From: Porites lobata
Lineage: Eukaryota; Cnidaria; Anthozoa; Scleractinia; Poritidae
Assembly (NCBI GenBank): GCA_942486035.1
Contig: CALNXK010000024.1
Coordinates: 1,546,001 to 1,610,000 of the forward strand
Length of the DNA: 64,000 nucleotides
Direction of reading: 5' to 3'
Below are positions 36,103 to 46,905 of this stretch, piece by piece. The notes beneath the pieces are model-generated. The model saw nothing but the letters and a program-made list of their open reading frames with translations. It was not told the origin of the DNA and ran no database searches. Made by a program: the position numbers and the translations under genes. The first letter of the stretch is position 1; each line of letters begins with the position of its first letter.

Positions 36103-36306
36103 TAATGCCCTTTAAGCCCTAAGAATGATCAGCATGAAATTTCTCTTATCAATGCTTTATAAAACAGAGTGGTCATGAGAATTTAGGACATGATCACACA
36201 AGATGAATCTAATGGATACTTCAACAACTTCTCCCAACTTCTTCTATAGGAAACGTATGGGGACAATTGAGAATTTTAATTTTGATATTAGGTTTTAAAG
36301 GATTAA
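36103..36306. repeat. Dispersed repeat, copy 2
   Basis: TTAATGCCCTTTAAGCCCT on the left and AGGTTTTAAAGGATTAAG on the right are inverted ends. Interior phrases are shared with 18924-19136. Confidence 0.5.
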
Positions 36307-37168
36307 GAGTCCCACACCCCCTAGTCCCTGTACGGCTTTTTCCCAGGCCTTCTCGGTCAATTCACTTCGGTGACGTATCACTTCTTCGCTTGGACCACGT
36401 GAACCGAAACGAATTGGCCGAGCGGAATAATGAGGCTTAGGGACTAGGCAACATAATGACGAGGTTGTTGCAGGGCTGGACCCGAGTTGTTCGAAATCCG
36501 ATTAGCTTCAACTAATCCTGGACTAAGTGCAAGCAATGTAACTGAGTTGCCTTGGTAGCTATTTCTGGATTTTCACTAATCGTTGTTCAAACTACACGGC
36601 CTGGCTTTATTAAAAACCATCCCACTTATAGCACGTTGTGAAGCCGTCAGGGTACCCGTTTTTCTCAATTCTTCGAGCAGATTTTGCCAACCGAAACCAT
36701 AATCTAAAATCAAAACCTTGTGGAACAGTAGATTCTACTAGTTCACGAACCAGTGCATTTTGTGACTTGAATTAACAGTTACATTTTGTATGTAAAAGCG
36801 AAAAACGTAAAACAGCTTTCCGGGTCCTGAATTACGGAAATTTCAAGAAAAAGGCCCCTGAGCCGGCCGGGGGTATCTGAGACCAGAAATATGTAGCTTT
36901 TTCGAATATAAGTGAGTCTTTCGTCACACGTTTTAGGAAAAAAGTCGAATTGTAGTCTTATCAGAAGTCCGCGTTGTAAACATCGACAAATACTTCAACG
37001 ATTATTTTGCCAATACTACTACATAAGAAATTCTACAATTTGATTGGCTTAGAGCAGTGGTATTTCAGCTTAATTTGAAATACCTGCATGTGAAAATTAC
37101 AAACCTTTTGCGGGTAGTAGTAAAGGCAAATAATAGCGTGGTTTGTACGTGATATTTGGCATAAATAA

Positions 37169-37252
37169 CACTCGTGATATTTCAAAATTGTCTCAAATTT
37201 CACTCGCCGAACGGCTCGTGAAATTACGTATAGCAATTTTGAAATATCACTC
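37169..37252. repeat. Palindromic repeat (CACTCGTGATATTTC)
   Basis: CACTCGTGATATTTCAAAAT and ATTTTGAAATATCACTC face each other around a centre with TTTCACTCGCC / GGCTCGTGAAA, an imperfect hairpin of about 40-bp arms. Confidence 0.65.
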
Positions 37253-37539
37253 CTGGTATTTACGCCGAATATCACTACAAATCATGCGATTACCTATACT
37301 AATCCGATTGTTACTCTATTTAATTTCTTCTCTGGCCAAGTCTGTTGGTTTGACTTGGATTACTGGACAATAATCGGTATTTACCAAAATGAACGCAAAA
37401 ATAGATTATTTATCTTGCTTAATATTTCACCATATAAATAATTGTAAAATGGTTCTGGGTCGATATTGTTTGAACTAAAAATAAACTTATTTTATGAAAA
37501 ATCCATTATGTCACCTTGTAGATAGTGAATGATAAATGT

Positions 37540-37541
<2 letters not shown>

Positions 37542-37571
<30 letters not shown>
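37542..37571. repeat. (TA)n microsatellite
   Basis: About fifteen TA dinucleotides in a row. Confidence 0.95.
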
Positions 37572-37576
<5 letters not shown>

Positions 37577-38470
37577 GCACATGCCTGGTGTATAGACAAG
37601 CTCTTGAACGATTATATAGTACAGTAATGGTTATAGTGAGGGAAAGTTTAAAACGCCTCTTGGTCAGTTCCTATGTATATAAGGGATTATTGTGCGAAAT
37701 AAATAAGTAGTAGTCTTCGGAACCTTATCTCTCCGTGTTTATTTGTTTGTGTTCTTTTTATAAAGTGAAATCTGATTCTTTATAAATCCCGAAAATATGG
37801 GCCTTGTATTTAAGCAATTGACGTACGATTCAATCGCGCAACATTCGTTGCTCAGATCAAAGAACGGCAAATGATCTGTGTGTGGTTACACTTGCGAGAC
37901 ATGAAAATATACTTTTACTCGTTCACGTCTTCCCTTCACTGTGGATGAGAAACCACGAATAACACCAAAAACTGCGAATTCTGTCAGCGGTGTAGCTCGG
38001 GTTTGGGCATTCGTTTTTGATACGGATAGGATTTCGTTTTAGTTATAAGTGTGACTAATTTTTAACGTAATTAAGCTACCTAGAAACAGTTCATAGTTGA
38101 TGAGGTACAGTTAATTATCTCTTAAAGCACGGCTAAGTTGATTTACAAAGGCTAGTTACCCGTTAGTGTTGAACGTGTAATCACTGTTGACAACTCAAGG
38201 AAACTAACATTAACAAAACTATGGCCTAAGTACTTAAAGTTCCAAAACGTTGATTAACAAACCTAAAACCCCACCGTAAAACTGATAAGTGTGAAAAAAG
38301 AATGCGCGAGATCTGGCCGGACTTAACTGCAAAAGCAAATGTTTTCGTTGTTTCTTGACAATGGGCAAATACATGCAAAAATGGTAAAATGGATCAGTCT
38401 ATGAAACGGACATGGAAAAATCACAGGTCGGGAACACAATAATCTTAGGACCAATGACAGCCGTAGACTC

Positions 38471-38865
38471 AGGCCCAGTTCAGACGTCGTGCTTCTGCCG
38501 TGCCGAACTTAATTATAATTTGGTTCGACTGTAGCACGGCAGGAAAACAACTTTGATTCAGACGTCGTGCCAGAGCCGAACCAAATTCAGGATTTACTGA
38601 TGCCTCGTAACAATTCTTCTCCCAACTCCCCGTGGGAACGCAATCTCGCCAAAATACCTAAATATAATTTATGAATTTTGTTTAGCGCGGCATGCAGAAG
38701 CACGACGTTTGAATCGCTGCCGTGCCAGAACCGTGTAGCACGGCAGCGCTTGTCGAACTTAATTCAAAAGTTTGATTCAGACGCCGTGCTTCTGCCGTGC
38801 TTTTGTCGAACTTAATTCCTGAATTTAGTTCGGCAAAGTAGAAGCACGACGTCTGAACTGGGCCT
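38471..38865. mobile_element. MITE, PIF/Harbinger-like ends
   Basis: GGCCCAGTTCAGACGTCGTG on the left and CACGACGTCTGAACTGGGCC on the right are inverted ends, flanked on both sides by TCA (a possible 3-bp target duplication). The interior repeats GCACGGCAG and GCCGTGC phrases. There is no transposase, so class assignment is inference. Confidence 0.7.
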
Positions 38866-39372
38866 CAGGAGCGGTCTCTTATTTTTCTCTTCAACCGTTT
38901 CTGAGATAGACCCAAGGAGCACTACCTCATTTTAAATTTGCCCTGGATGCTATATCCTAATGAACAGAGAGTGGTGTTAAGGGTCTTGAGTCGTACTCAC
39001 GATTTACAATTTTTCTATTTAGCGTCTTGAACGGAGTGTCTTTTTGGACCAGAAGCCCATAAAAGAATGTGAAGGTTTGCGATGAGTGGTTTTCATGTGC
39101 GGAACCAACCTTTTTTCCGATAATTCGATTATGTGATGTATGCCAAACGAAATGAATCAGTGTCATGAAATAAGGGTAGTGAAATGAACGATTTACTCTC
39201 AAACAGGGCCAGAGCTTAAAGCCCTCGGCGCCACTTCTACTTTTAAAAACCTCCCCCGAGTGCCCCTGGCAAGTGTAACATGTCTTGTGCCGCGAAAAAC
39301 GACCTGTGTTAACGTTATAAATTAATGAATTCGACAAACATGCTCGTTGTCTGGCACGGTCGTTTTAAATTT

Positions 39373-39422
39373 CGTCACGCAATGCTCCTCTCCGGCAAAG
39401 GGGGGAGGAGCGTTGCGTGACG
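39373..39422. repeat. Palindromic element CGTCACGCAA...TTGCGTGACG
   Basis: CGTCACGCAATGCTCCTC and GAGGAGCGTTGCGTGACG form an 18-bp stem with one mismatch. A related, less perfect copy is at 5591-5637. Confidence 0.8.
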
Positions 39423-39526
39423 AGACTAAAAACGGCTGTGTAGCAGACTATTGAGTTCTTATCCCGCAACTGACGTAAAAGGCGAACTGCAAGCAGGCTA
39501 AATACAGCTCCCTTAGTATCGTCTCT

Positions 39527-39840
39527 CGGAGGGGGGGTACTCCCTTATATAGGCTATATAGGTATGTGCGGCGCCAAACGGTATGGTTTTTTAGCCGTTT
39601 TTGTCGCCTGAAATAGGGTATCAGTTATGACCAATTTGGTCTGAAATAGGGTATGGTTTGTGCGCTCAAGTCTTTGTCAAAGAATGTTTACGCCAACCAT
39701 GTACGTGCCGTAGCAGCTTGTCACGCGTATTGATTTAAGGATCAGGCCTGAAATAGGGTAGGGAAAATCACACTGTTTTGGTCTGAAACAGGGTAAGGGT
39801 TTCAGGAAGCGTGCCGCACACCCTCGGTGCCGTTTATCAG
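39527..39840. repeat. GGGTACTCCC-family element
   Basis: It starts GGAGGGGGGGTACTCCCTTA. The interior repeats TGAAATAGGGTA four times. It is related by its edge to 3864-4315 and 44219-44680. Confidence 0.5.
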
Positions 39841-40700
39841 AGTTTTATTATGTATCTTTTGAACATTATCTCACAATCTTTCTTTAACTGGCTTGTTCCA
39901 CGGTTTCACGTACCCCGTTCCGCTACAGAACGATAGTACTGCTTTATGCTGGATGATCTCAGCATGGAAAAGAACCGTTTGTGGCGTAAATTAGTGCCAT
40001 TCAGACGCGAAAATGTTTTTCTTGTTGTGTTACTCAATTTTCAACCCCAGTTTAACACCCCGCGAAAGAATTTTTCTTCGTAAGCCAAAGAGCAAACTCG
40101 CGTTTTGTTTTGTTTAGTGATGCCATCAAAAACTCATTTACTAGGCCGGTGAAGTTAGCAGTAATGAGGTGCTAAATCGCGGCCACCCGACTGGCGCCAG
40201 GAGGGTATAATCCAAAGGCAGAGATAACTATTTGAGTCAATACAGTCAATGAATAATGCCTTGTTAAGCCAACAAAAGCTTATAATTGTACACAATACTA
40301 CAACACAAATGGGATTAATTCAAAACGAGGTATTTCAACTCAGAGGGATGAAAACTCGACAGAAACGTGGATGTCTGGGCTCCCCATGAGATTTTGAAGC
40401 CCGATTTTCACGGAGTCCTGCAGAGTTAGAATGATAAATCATCTCTTGCAAGTCTGTTTTTCTTTCTGGTAGCCAGCGTTTACAGCTGGTTTGACATCAT
40501 CCAGAGGTGTAAACTTATGAAAATAGATAAAGTTCCTTTAGTGTAAAAAATTAGATGATATTTTCTCCCTTACAAAGTTTTCAGCTTGTTTCATAGACCA
40601 GATATTCTAAACTTTAGTCACTAACCGCATAGATGCTTAATACACAGTCACTCCCATAAACACCAGTTTCAACTCAGTTTAATTTAGAAGTGACAAGTTT

Positions 40701-41936
40701 CTAAACGTTTGTTTCTCTTAAAAACTCAGGTTTTGGCCAGTCTTTCGGACAAAAAGTTACATCATATCCATTGTCACTCTCTTGGAACGCCGTGCTGTAT
40801 AAGCTCTTCAAGCCTCGAAACTTCTGCTTTCCTTGGAAAAGCAAAACCATGAATCCGCGACGAAACTCCCTGCTAACAACAGAATATATCAATGGGTTCA
40901 CCGCCGAATTGGCAGTCGTGAAAATGACCAGTACATTGTGTAAAATCCAAAAATATTTGAAAAGGAAAACCCTGGGCCAATACAGAGCTACTAAGCGAAA
41001 TACATTAATTGGCAACATAGATACTGCAAAAGTTACTACTAAAGGAGTTAGTATTCTCTTTGCTTTCGTGTTTTCTTTAAGACGATTGCTCCCATTCTTT
41101 AACTTCCGTCTTGTTACGTTTCCGTAAATGGTAGAACTGCGTTTTCTTTCAATTTCTTTGTTGAATCCTGTACTCTGCGCTATTCGTCCTCCAATTTGAA
41201 CATACGTCCAGGAAATGATCGATAGGGGTACAACATACGTAAACATGGTAAGAGAAATAGTGTAAACCTGCCTCCAAAGAAAAAGCCTTGGTGTTTTAAA
41301 CCAGTCAATAAAACACGCAGAAGTTTCTTCCTTGAATTCGATGACAAAGAAGAGAGGTAGCGATATAACTGAAAACGAAATTAACCAGATGGCGACAATG
41401 GCGAAGGTGGTGGTTTTTAAAGAGCGGTTTCTGTAGGCTTTGACGCGTTTCACGATGTTAATGTAACGTTCTACCGCTACGGAGGCAACCAGCCAAATAG
41501 AGGCACCGTAAAACGTATCGATAACAGGGTATACGTACAAGCAGACCCCTCTACCGAGCGGGAAATAACTCCTTATCTGCTCTTGTAGCACTGCTATGGG
41601 AAATACCACAATCAGGACTCCGATATCGGCGATGGCGAGGTTAAATAAATATCGATTTATGGCGGATTTTGTTTTCATTCTTGCGATAACCAAACAGACC
41701 AACATGTTGCCTAAAACTCCTACCATCGCGAGAGTAGCTTCAAAAGTTAATCGCCCTATAACTGCCCCAGCTGGTTCTGTGTAATATTCAGGAACTTGTA
41801 GCGGAGCTTCTGAGATAACTGTCGCTGATGAACCATTAATATTGGAGATGTTCACGTTGGAAACCATTTCACTGCACATTGATCTCTGTTTTACACAATA
41901 CAAGGGAAATCCTGGATTAAGTTTCGTTTCCAGCAA
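40701..41936 (-). CDS. Class A (rhodopsin-like) G-protein-coupled receptor
   Basis: Single-exon frame of 411 aa with seven hydrophobic segments. Seen: N-glycosylation sites NIS and NGS in the N-terminus, GN in TM1 (N77), LAIAD in TM2 (D104), C132 before TM3 and C208 in loop 2 (disulfide pair), ERY at 156-158 (DRY motif), W184 in TM4, P237 in TM5 and NPLIY at 347-351. TM6 reads VSMLP where the family normally has CWxP, so the usual tryptophan switch is methionine here. The third intracellular loop is rich in Lys/Arg/Ser. The ligand cannot be read; general layout is peptide-receptor-like, and cnidarian orphan receptors of this kind are common. The true start could be a later Met (MCSEM at 20 or MVSNV at 24). 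Confidence 0.9.
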   Translation of the reverse strand: MLETKLNPGFPLYCVKQRSMCSEMVSNVNISNINGSSATVISEAPLQVPEYYTEPAGAVIGRLTFEATLAMVGVLGNMLVCLVIARMKTKSAINRYLFNLAIADIGVLIVVFPIAVLQEQIRSYFPLGRGVCLYVYPVIDTFYGASIWLVASVAVERYINIVKRVKAYRNRSLKTTTFAIVAIWLISFSVISLPLFFVIEFKEETSACFIDWFKTPRLFLWRQVYTISLTMFTYVVPLSIISWTYVQIGGRIAQSTGFNKEIERKRSSTIYGNVTRRKLKNGSNRLKENTKAKRILTPLVVTFAVSMLPINVFRLVALYWPRVFLFKYFWILHNVLVIFTTANSAVNPLIYSVVSREFRRGFMVLLFQGKQKFRGLKSLYSTAFQESDNGYDVTFCPKDWPKPEFLRETNV

Positions 41937-43046
41937 AGTATGTGCGGAAATAATATAGCGTCATCGATACCACAGCAAAAATTAAGTGACATATATTTAT
42001 GATTTCATTTTAAATCTGCAATTCGCCGCTTGAAGTCTAATTGGATTCCCGGCTGATTCCTTTGATGCGTAGAGGGTGGCAATAAATCATTTTGTAGACA
42101 GCTGGCTAACATGGTGTCAAAAACCCTTGAAGTTACGACACCTAAATGTTTTTCTGGCGAACAATTTCTGAGAGCGTTGTTTGAAAATTACACGGATTAT
42201 ACGATTTGGGGATTACATCCCAGTTGTTAGTAAAGGCTTTGCTCATCGAGAATTGCCTTTAAATGGGTTGTTCAGTCATTACATACTTATCACAGATACG
42301 AAGTTCAGAAACAGTAAATGCAATTTAATAGTTAAAGCATTTTCACTGATGTGACTTGACTTATGATTTTGTGGAGAGGAGGATTTCTCGGAACTTGTAT
42401 TTGTCAAGTTATCAAGTGGGAATGTCAGAACCTTCTCGAGTTCTCTGAGGTACTTATACTTGACTCAAGAGGGATTAGTTTGATATGGTTTTCCTTTCCT
42501 GACCAACACAGTAGTTTCGACACAATAATCGCTTCTCTGTTTACATAGAAAACAGTTTAAGTGTTTTAATCCTTCTCAGACTTTAAGGCTCCGTCCCTTA
42601 GATGTCTCACTGTGTTAAGCTGTCAATGAAGCTTGGAATGATTCGAAGAAAACGCAGATTGAAAAAAGGGATGTATTTGAATACGAAAGTCAAATCTAAT
42701 TAAACGGATTTTGCTAAACGCAGGTGTCTTTTCAAAAACAATTAAGAAGCCAGTTTCCTGGCAATTACGGTAACTACCAAAGGACCAAACATCCTAATTG
42801 AAGTCGACATACTAAGTAGTTGTTTACGTCCTGAAGTCTGTAAGTCGTTAGCCGTTATGCTACCTCCCAAGATTTTGTTTTTACATGACCTTATCTCTTT
42901 TAGCACCTTGTTTTCTCAACACGCAGAGTGAGAGGTAGCTCTGAGTGGCTGAATAGTTGTGAATAGCTGCCATTCACAACTATTTTCCATCTTTCCACTT
43001 CTCTATCCTGCGTTGCAATCGTTGGAAGGGTGGGCAGACGTTTTTG

Positions 43047-43231
43047 AGCGACGAACGTCAACCGGAACTGAACTTTTTCTATTCTTGGGCAGTGGTATCT
43101 CCCAATTTTTGGGCAAATCGATTATCGTGAATCGTCTCTATAAGAGTGAAGACTCTTATCAATACAATGTTGGTAGCGTCAGGCATTATTAAACATGGAA
43201 AATTCCTCAGTTCCGGTTGACGTGCGGCGCT
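43047..43231. repeat. Inverted-repeat element (GTCAACCGGAACTGA)
   Basis: AGCGACGAACGTCAACCGGA and, inverted, TCCGGTTGACGTGCGGCGCT flank about 140 bp. Confidence 0.55.
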
Positions 43232-43350
43232 GAGGGGCGCGAGTAGTTACCTCACCTTAACCGGATTTTTCTTTCAAATGGTAAGCACCTGCATATATAG
43301 GAGACTGGTAAGCACCCTTCTGTGAACCATTGGAGGATTGTGACTGAGTT

Positions 43351-44192
43351 GCTAGCGTCACACGTACAGGTGGCCCAAGCTCACTACAGGAACGCGGGCT
43401 CTTGTTTGAGAGCAGTGTTGTGTTACAAACGGTTATTTACAAAGGCCTGTATGGGGATGTAAACGGTTTTTGTTAAAACAGAGAAAAATGTTACGTTTTT
43501 AAATAAAATCGACTTACGTTATTGCCTTGTTGTATTCTTTGTTGTTTGCCCGCGTCTCAGGCCGTTTTGAAGCGCTAACTCGCCGAAAACGCTTCAAAAC
43601 GGCCTAAGACGCGGGCAAACAACAAAGAATACAACAAGGCAATAAGGTAAGTCCACTTTTTTAAAAAACATAACATTTTTTTCTCTCTTTTAAGAAAAAC
43701 CGTTTACATCCCCATACAAGCTTTTGAAGCCTGCGTAGCAAGCGTTTCCGCGCGATTTCGTCGAGAAAGTTGGGAAGAGAGCAAAAAAGGAATGACGGGG
43801 GAGGGGGAGGGGGAGGGGAAAGAAGGAAGCGCACGATTTTGAATAACCCCACGATTTTGAAAAACTGCGTTCGCCCACGAAAGCAGCTTCTGATTGGTAC
43901 GGTGCTAGTAGTATTGATTGCTTAGCACTCGAAACATCAATCAAACCAGGTATGCTTTGTTTATGAGCGTCACAGATCTGGTCTCATCTGGTCTCATCTT
44001 CTCCCCTCCCCCTCCCCCTTCCACCTTTTTTTTATCGCTTCCGCTCTAACTTTCGTGCAATAACTCCTGATTGGAAACGCTTGCTTCGCAGGCTAAAGCC
44101 TTTTTAACTAGAACCGTTTGTAACACAACACCGCTCGCAAGCAAGAGTCAGGTCCGCGTTCCTGTAGTGAGCTTAGGCCACCTGTGCTAGCG
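43351..44192. mobile_element. Large foldback palindrome interrupted by a nested MITE
   Basis: The left arm runs from GCTAGCGTCACACGTACAGG (43351) through GTTGTGTTACAAACGG and TGTATGGGGATGTAAACGG to a centre near 43580. The right arm mirrors it as CCGTTTACATCCCCATACA (about 43700-43718), is broken by an insertion, and resumes with CCGTTTGTAACACAACAC (from about 44106) to CACCTGTGCTAGCG (44192). The innermost about 50 bp per arm (43549-43644, GCCTTGTTGTATTCTTTGTT and its inverse) are nearly perfect. With the insert removed, both arms are about 220 bp. No coding capacity. Confidence 0.85.
43728..44095. mobile_element. MITE (GCCTGCGTAGCAAGCGTTTCC ends) nested in the palindrome
   Basis: AGCCTGCGTAGCAAGCGTTT and its inverse GGAAACGCTTGCTTCGCAGG are the ends. 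The same termini bound the element at 45011-45133. The interior has GGGGGAGGGGGAGG and CCCCTCCCCCTCCC blocks. Confidence 0.75.
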
Positions 44193-44218
44193 TTTGAAAT
44201 CACAGGATTTTTAATAAG

Positions 44219-44680
44219 CCCGGGGATACTCAACAGAGTTTTATACATTGTTGGGAATGCTCCGCTCCGAGGTCCAATATCCTTAGAGGACCCTAGAGGC
44301 CTGAACCCTTTTATGATACCATTTTTGACAGAGACGTGTACCCTTTTCGTACTCCTTTTCAGTTGACAAATGGTACCCCTATCACATACCTACTTTAGAT
44401 CTTTACATCCCTTTTAACTGCTGTAAATGTACTGCAGTATTTTAAATATCAATAGATCACAAAACCAGAAAGTTTTCTCGACTTTTTGACAGCCACAAAA
44501 TGCATCTGGTATAGCTCTTTTGGGCCTTTTTACCGACCGAAATGACAGATTTCCCTACCATTTCATATACTTCAATAAGTGAAATCCCTACCCTTTCATA
44601 CGGACCTAAGGCTTGAAAAAGTAACCCCCTTTCCTGGCGGAGCCTCCCAGTACGGGTCATTATAGGGAGTACCCCCAGGG
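44219..44680. repeat. GGGTACTC-family element
   Basis: The left edge CCCGGGGATACTC and right edge GAGTACCCCCAGGG are inverted. It shares edges with 3864-4315 and 39527-39840. Confidence 0.5.
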
Positions 44681-45010
44681 ATTTGAAGCCATTTCAGTTT
44701 TACATGACATTGATCTGTTTCATTTCTGTCTGTCATCTTTATCCTGTTTATCTAACAGGGTCATCAGGAAATCTTGATGAAATGATTTCCAACAAAAGAA
44801 ACAACGTAACGTATGCGGCTTGATGTTTTTTTCTTCAGGACGAAGACGGGTAGTTTGACTTGTGTTTGGTGGGTTTCATTGACAGAAAGGCTATACAAAC
44901 GGTTGCCGTATCCCTGCAAAAACCGACAATCATATGACTGTTTCAAGATCTTGGCAAACTTCCTAGCCAACTAGCCAAGCACTGACTCAACCATAACGCC
45001 GCAGTGATTT

Positions 45011-45133
45011 TAGCCTGCGTAGAAAGCGTTTCCAATCGAGTTATTGAGTTATTCCTCCTATATTCCTTGTTTGTTTTGCTGTCGTCCCAACTTTCTTGAC
45101 GAACTCGCGCGGAAACGCTTGCTACGCAGGCTA
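45011..45133. mobile_element. MITE with TAGCCTGCGTAG ends
   Basis: TAGCCTGCGTAGAAAGCGTT and its inverse AACGCTTGCTACGCAGGCTA bound 123 bp. It is the short relative of the nested element at 43728-44095. Confidence 0.75.
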
Positions 45134-46034
45134 CAGTACCTACAGTGATTTAAAAAGACAAACATTTACGTTCAACCTGCGAGAGAGGAAAGTCGCGAGA
45201 AAGGGAATTCAGTTCTCTTTGATTCGTACCCTCCTTTCCTACAGAATTAACTCAGAACTACAAATATCACGAGATGCAACGTCTTCGGTGCAATCATGAC
45301 ATACAAGTTTTATTAACGAAAAAAGAAAATACTTCTGCAAGAGTATAAAACGCACACTTAACGGAAATTTCTTCCCTCTGTATTAGGAAATTGATTCGCT
45401 GCATTTTTTGTCCTTGTTCATGCATATTAGACAATGAAATATCTTACAGTTAACTTGGATAATACATCAGTATCTCTCTATTTCATTTAGTTAGTTATCT
45501 ATACGTCATTTTTATAACGATCGTTCATGCATGTCCGTCTGAATCGGATCTATAAAGCAGCACGGGCAATATAATTAAGTTCAGCGATATTTTCATGCTA
45601 TGAAAAAATTCTGAAAAAGCAACACAAATAGTTCTAAATCGTCTCAGCCTTTTTAAAAGTAAAATTCACGTTTAGTGCCAAGCTGAGCAATGACCATACA
45701 AAACTACAAAGCAAAGGTTTCATCTCCTCCTTAAGCTGCATGAACATGACCTGCATGCTTTCTCAACAATAAAGCAAATTTTTAAGATTATAAAAGTAAA
45801 GAAATATCAAAGTCACGGCAAAAAAGAACTTGTACATAAGAATGAATTAATAATGCGTTTCTTATAATAATCAGAAGACTCAAATATCTTCAGTGCAACA
45901 ATTGTCGTAAACTGCTGGTAGTCTTATAAATAATCTCTGATTTCAATCAGAGCTGTACAATTAATGTCCAAATAAAGGCAACAAAATTGTTGGTTTACCA
46001 ATCCATTGGTCTTTTAGTTCCAGTTTATGATTGG

Positions 46035-46619
46035 TCAGTATTTTCTTGAACTTTTTTCAAATTCCTTGACCATGTCGCTCAGCTTGTGCACAGCTTCGTA
46101 TATACCCTCGCCATTCTTAGCACAGGTTTCTTGAACATGCCATGGGTTCGCTTTATGCTGCAAGAGGGACAGTTGTTCAGCAATCTCGTGCGCCTTGAGG
46201 GCTCTCGGAAGATCTTGCTTGTTGGCGATGACAACCACAGGCACACGTTCCATTTCAACACTTTCAAGGACGCTGAAAAGTTCTTGCCGGGCTTCTGACA
46301 TTCGCTCCAAATCAGAGCTGTCTACCACGAATATCAAGCCCTGTGTGTTCTGGAAATAGTGTCGCCACAATGGTCTGATCTTCTCTTGGCCTCCAACATC
46401 CCAGACGGTGAACGTGACACCCTTGCATGGGCTCACAGTCTCCACATTGAATCCAATTGTAGGAATGGTGCTTACTGTCTCGTTTAGCTTGAGTTTGTAC
46501 AGAATGGTGGTTTTACCAGCTGCATCAAGCCCTACCATGAGGATACGAGCTTCACGATTGGAGAAAGAACGATAAAGATCACTCATACTTTTGAAAAACT
46601 GAGAGAGAGTGATTCCCAT
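46035..46619 (-). CDS. Arf/Arl-family small GTPase, intronless
   Basis: A single 194-aa frame. Seen: Gly2 followed by Ser6 (N-myristoylation pattern MGITLS), P-loop GLDAAGKT (30-37), switch I PTIGFNVE, WDVGGQ (73-78), PLWRHYFQNTQGLIFVVDS, NKQD (133-136) and TCAKNGEG in the G5 position (about 165). Family role: myristoylated GTPases controlling coat recruitment and membrane traffic. The middle is very close to class I Arf, but the N-terminus and the C-terminal third (VHKLSDMVKEFEKSSRKY) differ and it is about 13 residues longer than Arf1. It is probably an Arf-like or derived Arf; subtype not assignable. The lack of introns suggests a retrocopy origin, though the frame is intact. Confidence 0.9.
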   Translation of the reverse strand: MGITLSQFFKSMSDLYRSFSNREARILMVGLDAAGKTTILYKLKLNETVSTIPTIGFNVETVSPCKGVTFTVWDVGGQEKIRPLWRHYFQNTQGLIFVVDSSDLERMSEARQELFSVLESVEMERVPVVVIANKQDLPRALKAHEIAEQLSLLQHKANPWHVQETCAKNGEGIYEAVHKLSDMVKEFEKSSRKY

Positions 46620-46905
46620 AGTCGTTTAAAATCTCTCTTTCAGTTGGTCTTGTCTTGTCTTCTACTGCTTGTTTCTGATATCTTGATGTATTGATCTTTA
46701 CAACTAACAAGTAGCTCATTTTATACCTTTTAAATTTCATAACTCGCTGTAATTTGGGTTATAATTTTTGTGTACCCCACTTTTGCAACGTGGATCCGTT
46801 TGACAAGTCTACAACTGACGTCATTTTATGCTAAAAATAGCCTCGTTACAAAAACCTCGATGTCACACACTGTGACCCAGTCCTCCGGCGCATTGCATTT
46901 TCAAG
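46620..46905. promoter_or_regulatory. Shared upstream region of Arf-like and C1D genes
   Basis: 286 bp separates the divergent start codons. It contains TGACGTCA near 46816 (a CRE-like palindrome). A bidirectional promoter is inferred. Confidence 0.45.

Larger units (their letters stand above)
35866..40700. other. Intergenic between atlastin and the GPCR gene
   Basis: It contains a repeat copy at 36103-36306, a palindrome at 37169-37252, (TA)n at 37542-37571, a MITE at 38471-38865, a palindrome at 39373-39422 and a GGGTACTCC-family element at 39527-39840. A 126-codon minus frame at 38957-39337 has no recognised similarity. Confidence 0.5.
41937..46034. other. Intergenic between GPCR and Arf genes
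   Basis: Repeats only: an inverted-repeat element at 43047-43231, a large palindrome with nested MITE at 43351-44192, a GGGTACTC-family element at 44219-44680 and a MITE at 45011-45133. The part right of about 45.3 kb may be Arf 3' UTR (AATAAA on the minus strand near 45310). Confidence 0.5.

Noticed and set aside
38957..39337. 126-codon minus-strand open frame
   Set aside because: No recognised domain, no splice context, and surrounded by repeats. Kept only as part of the intergenic description.
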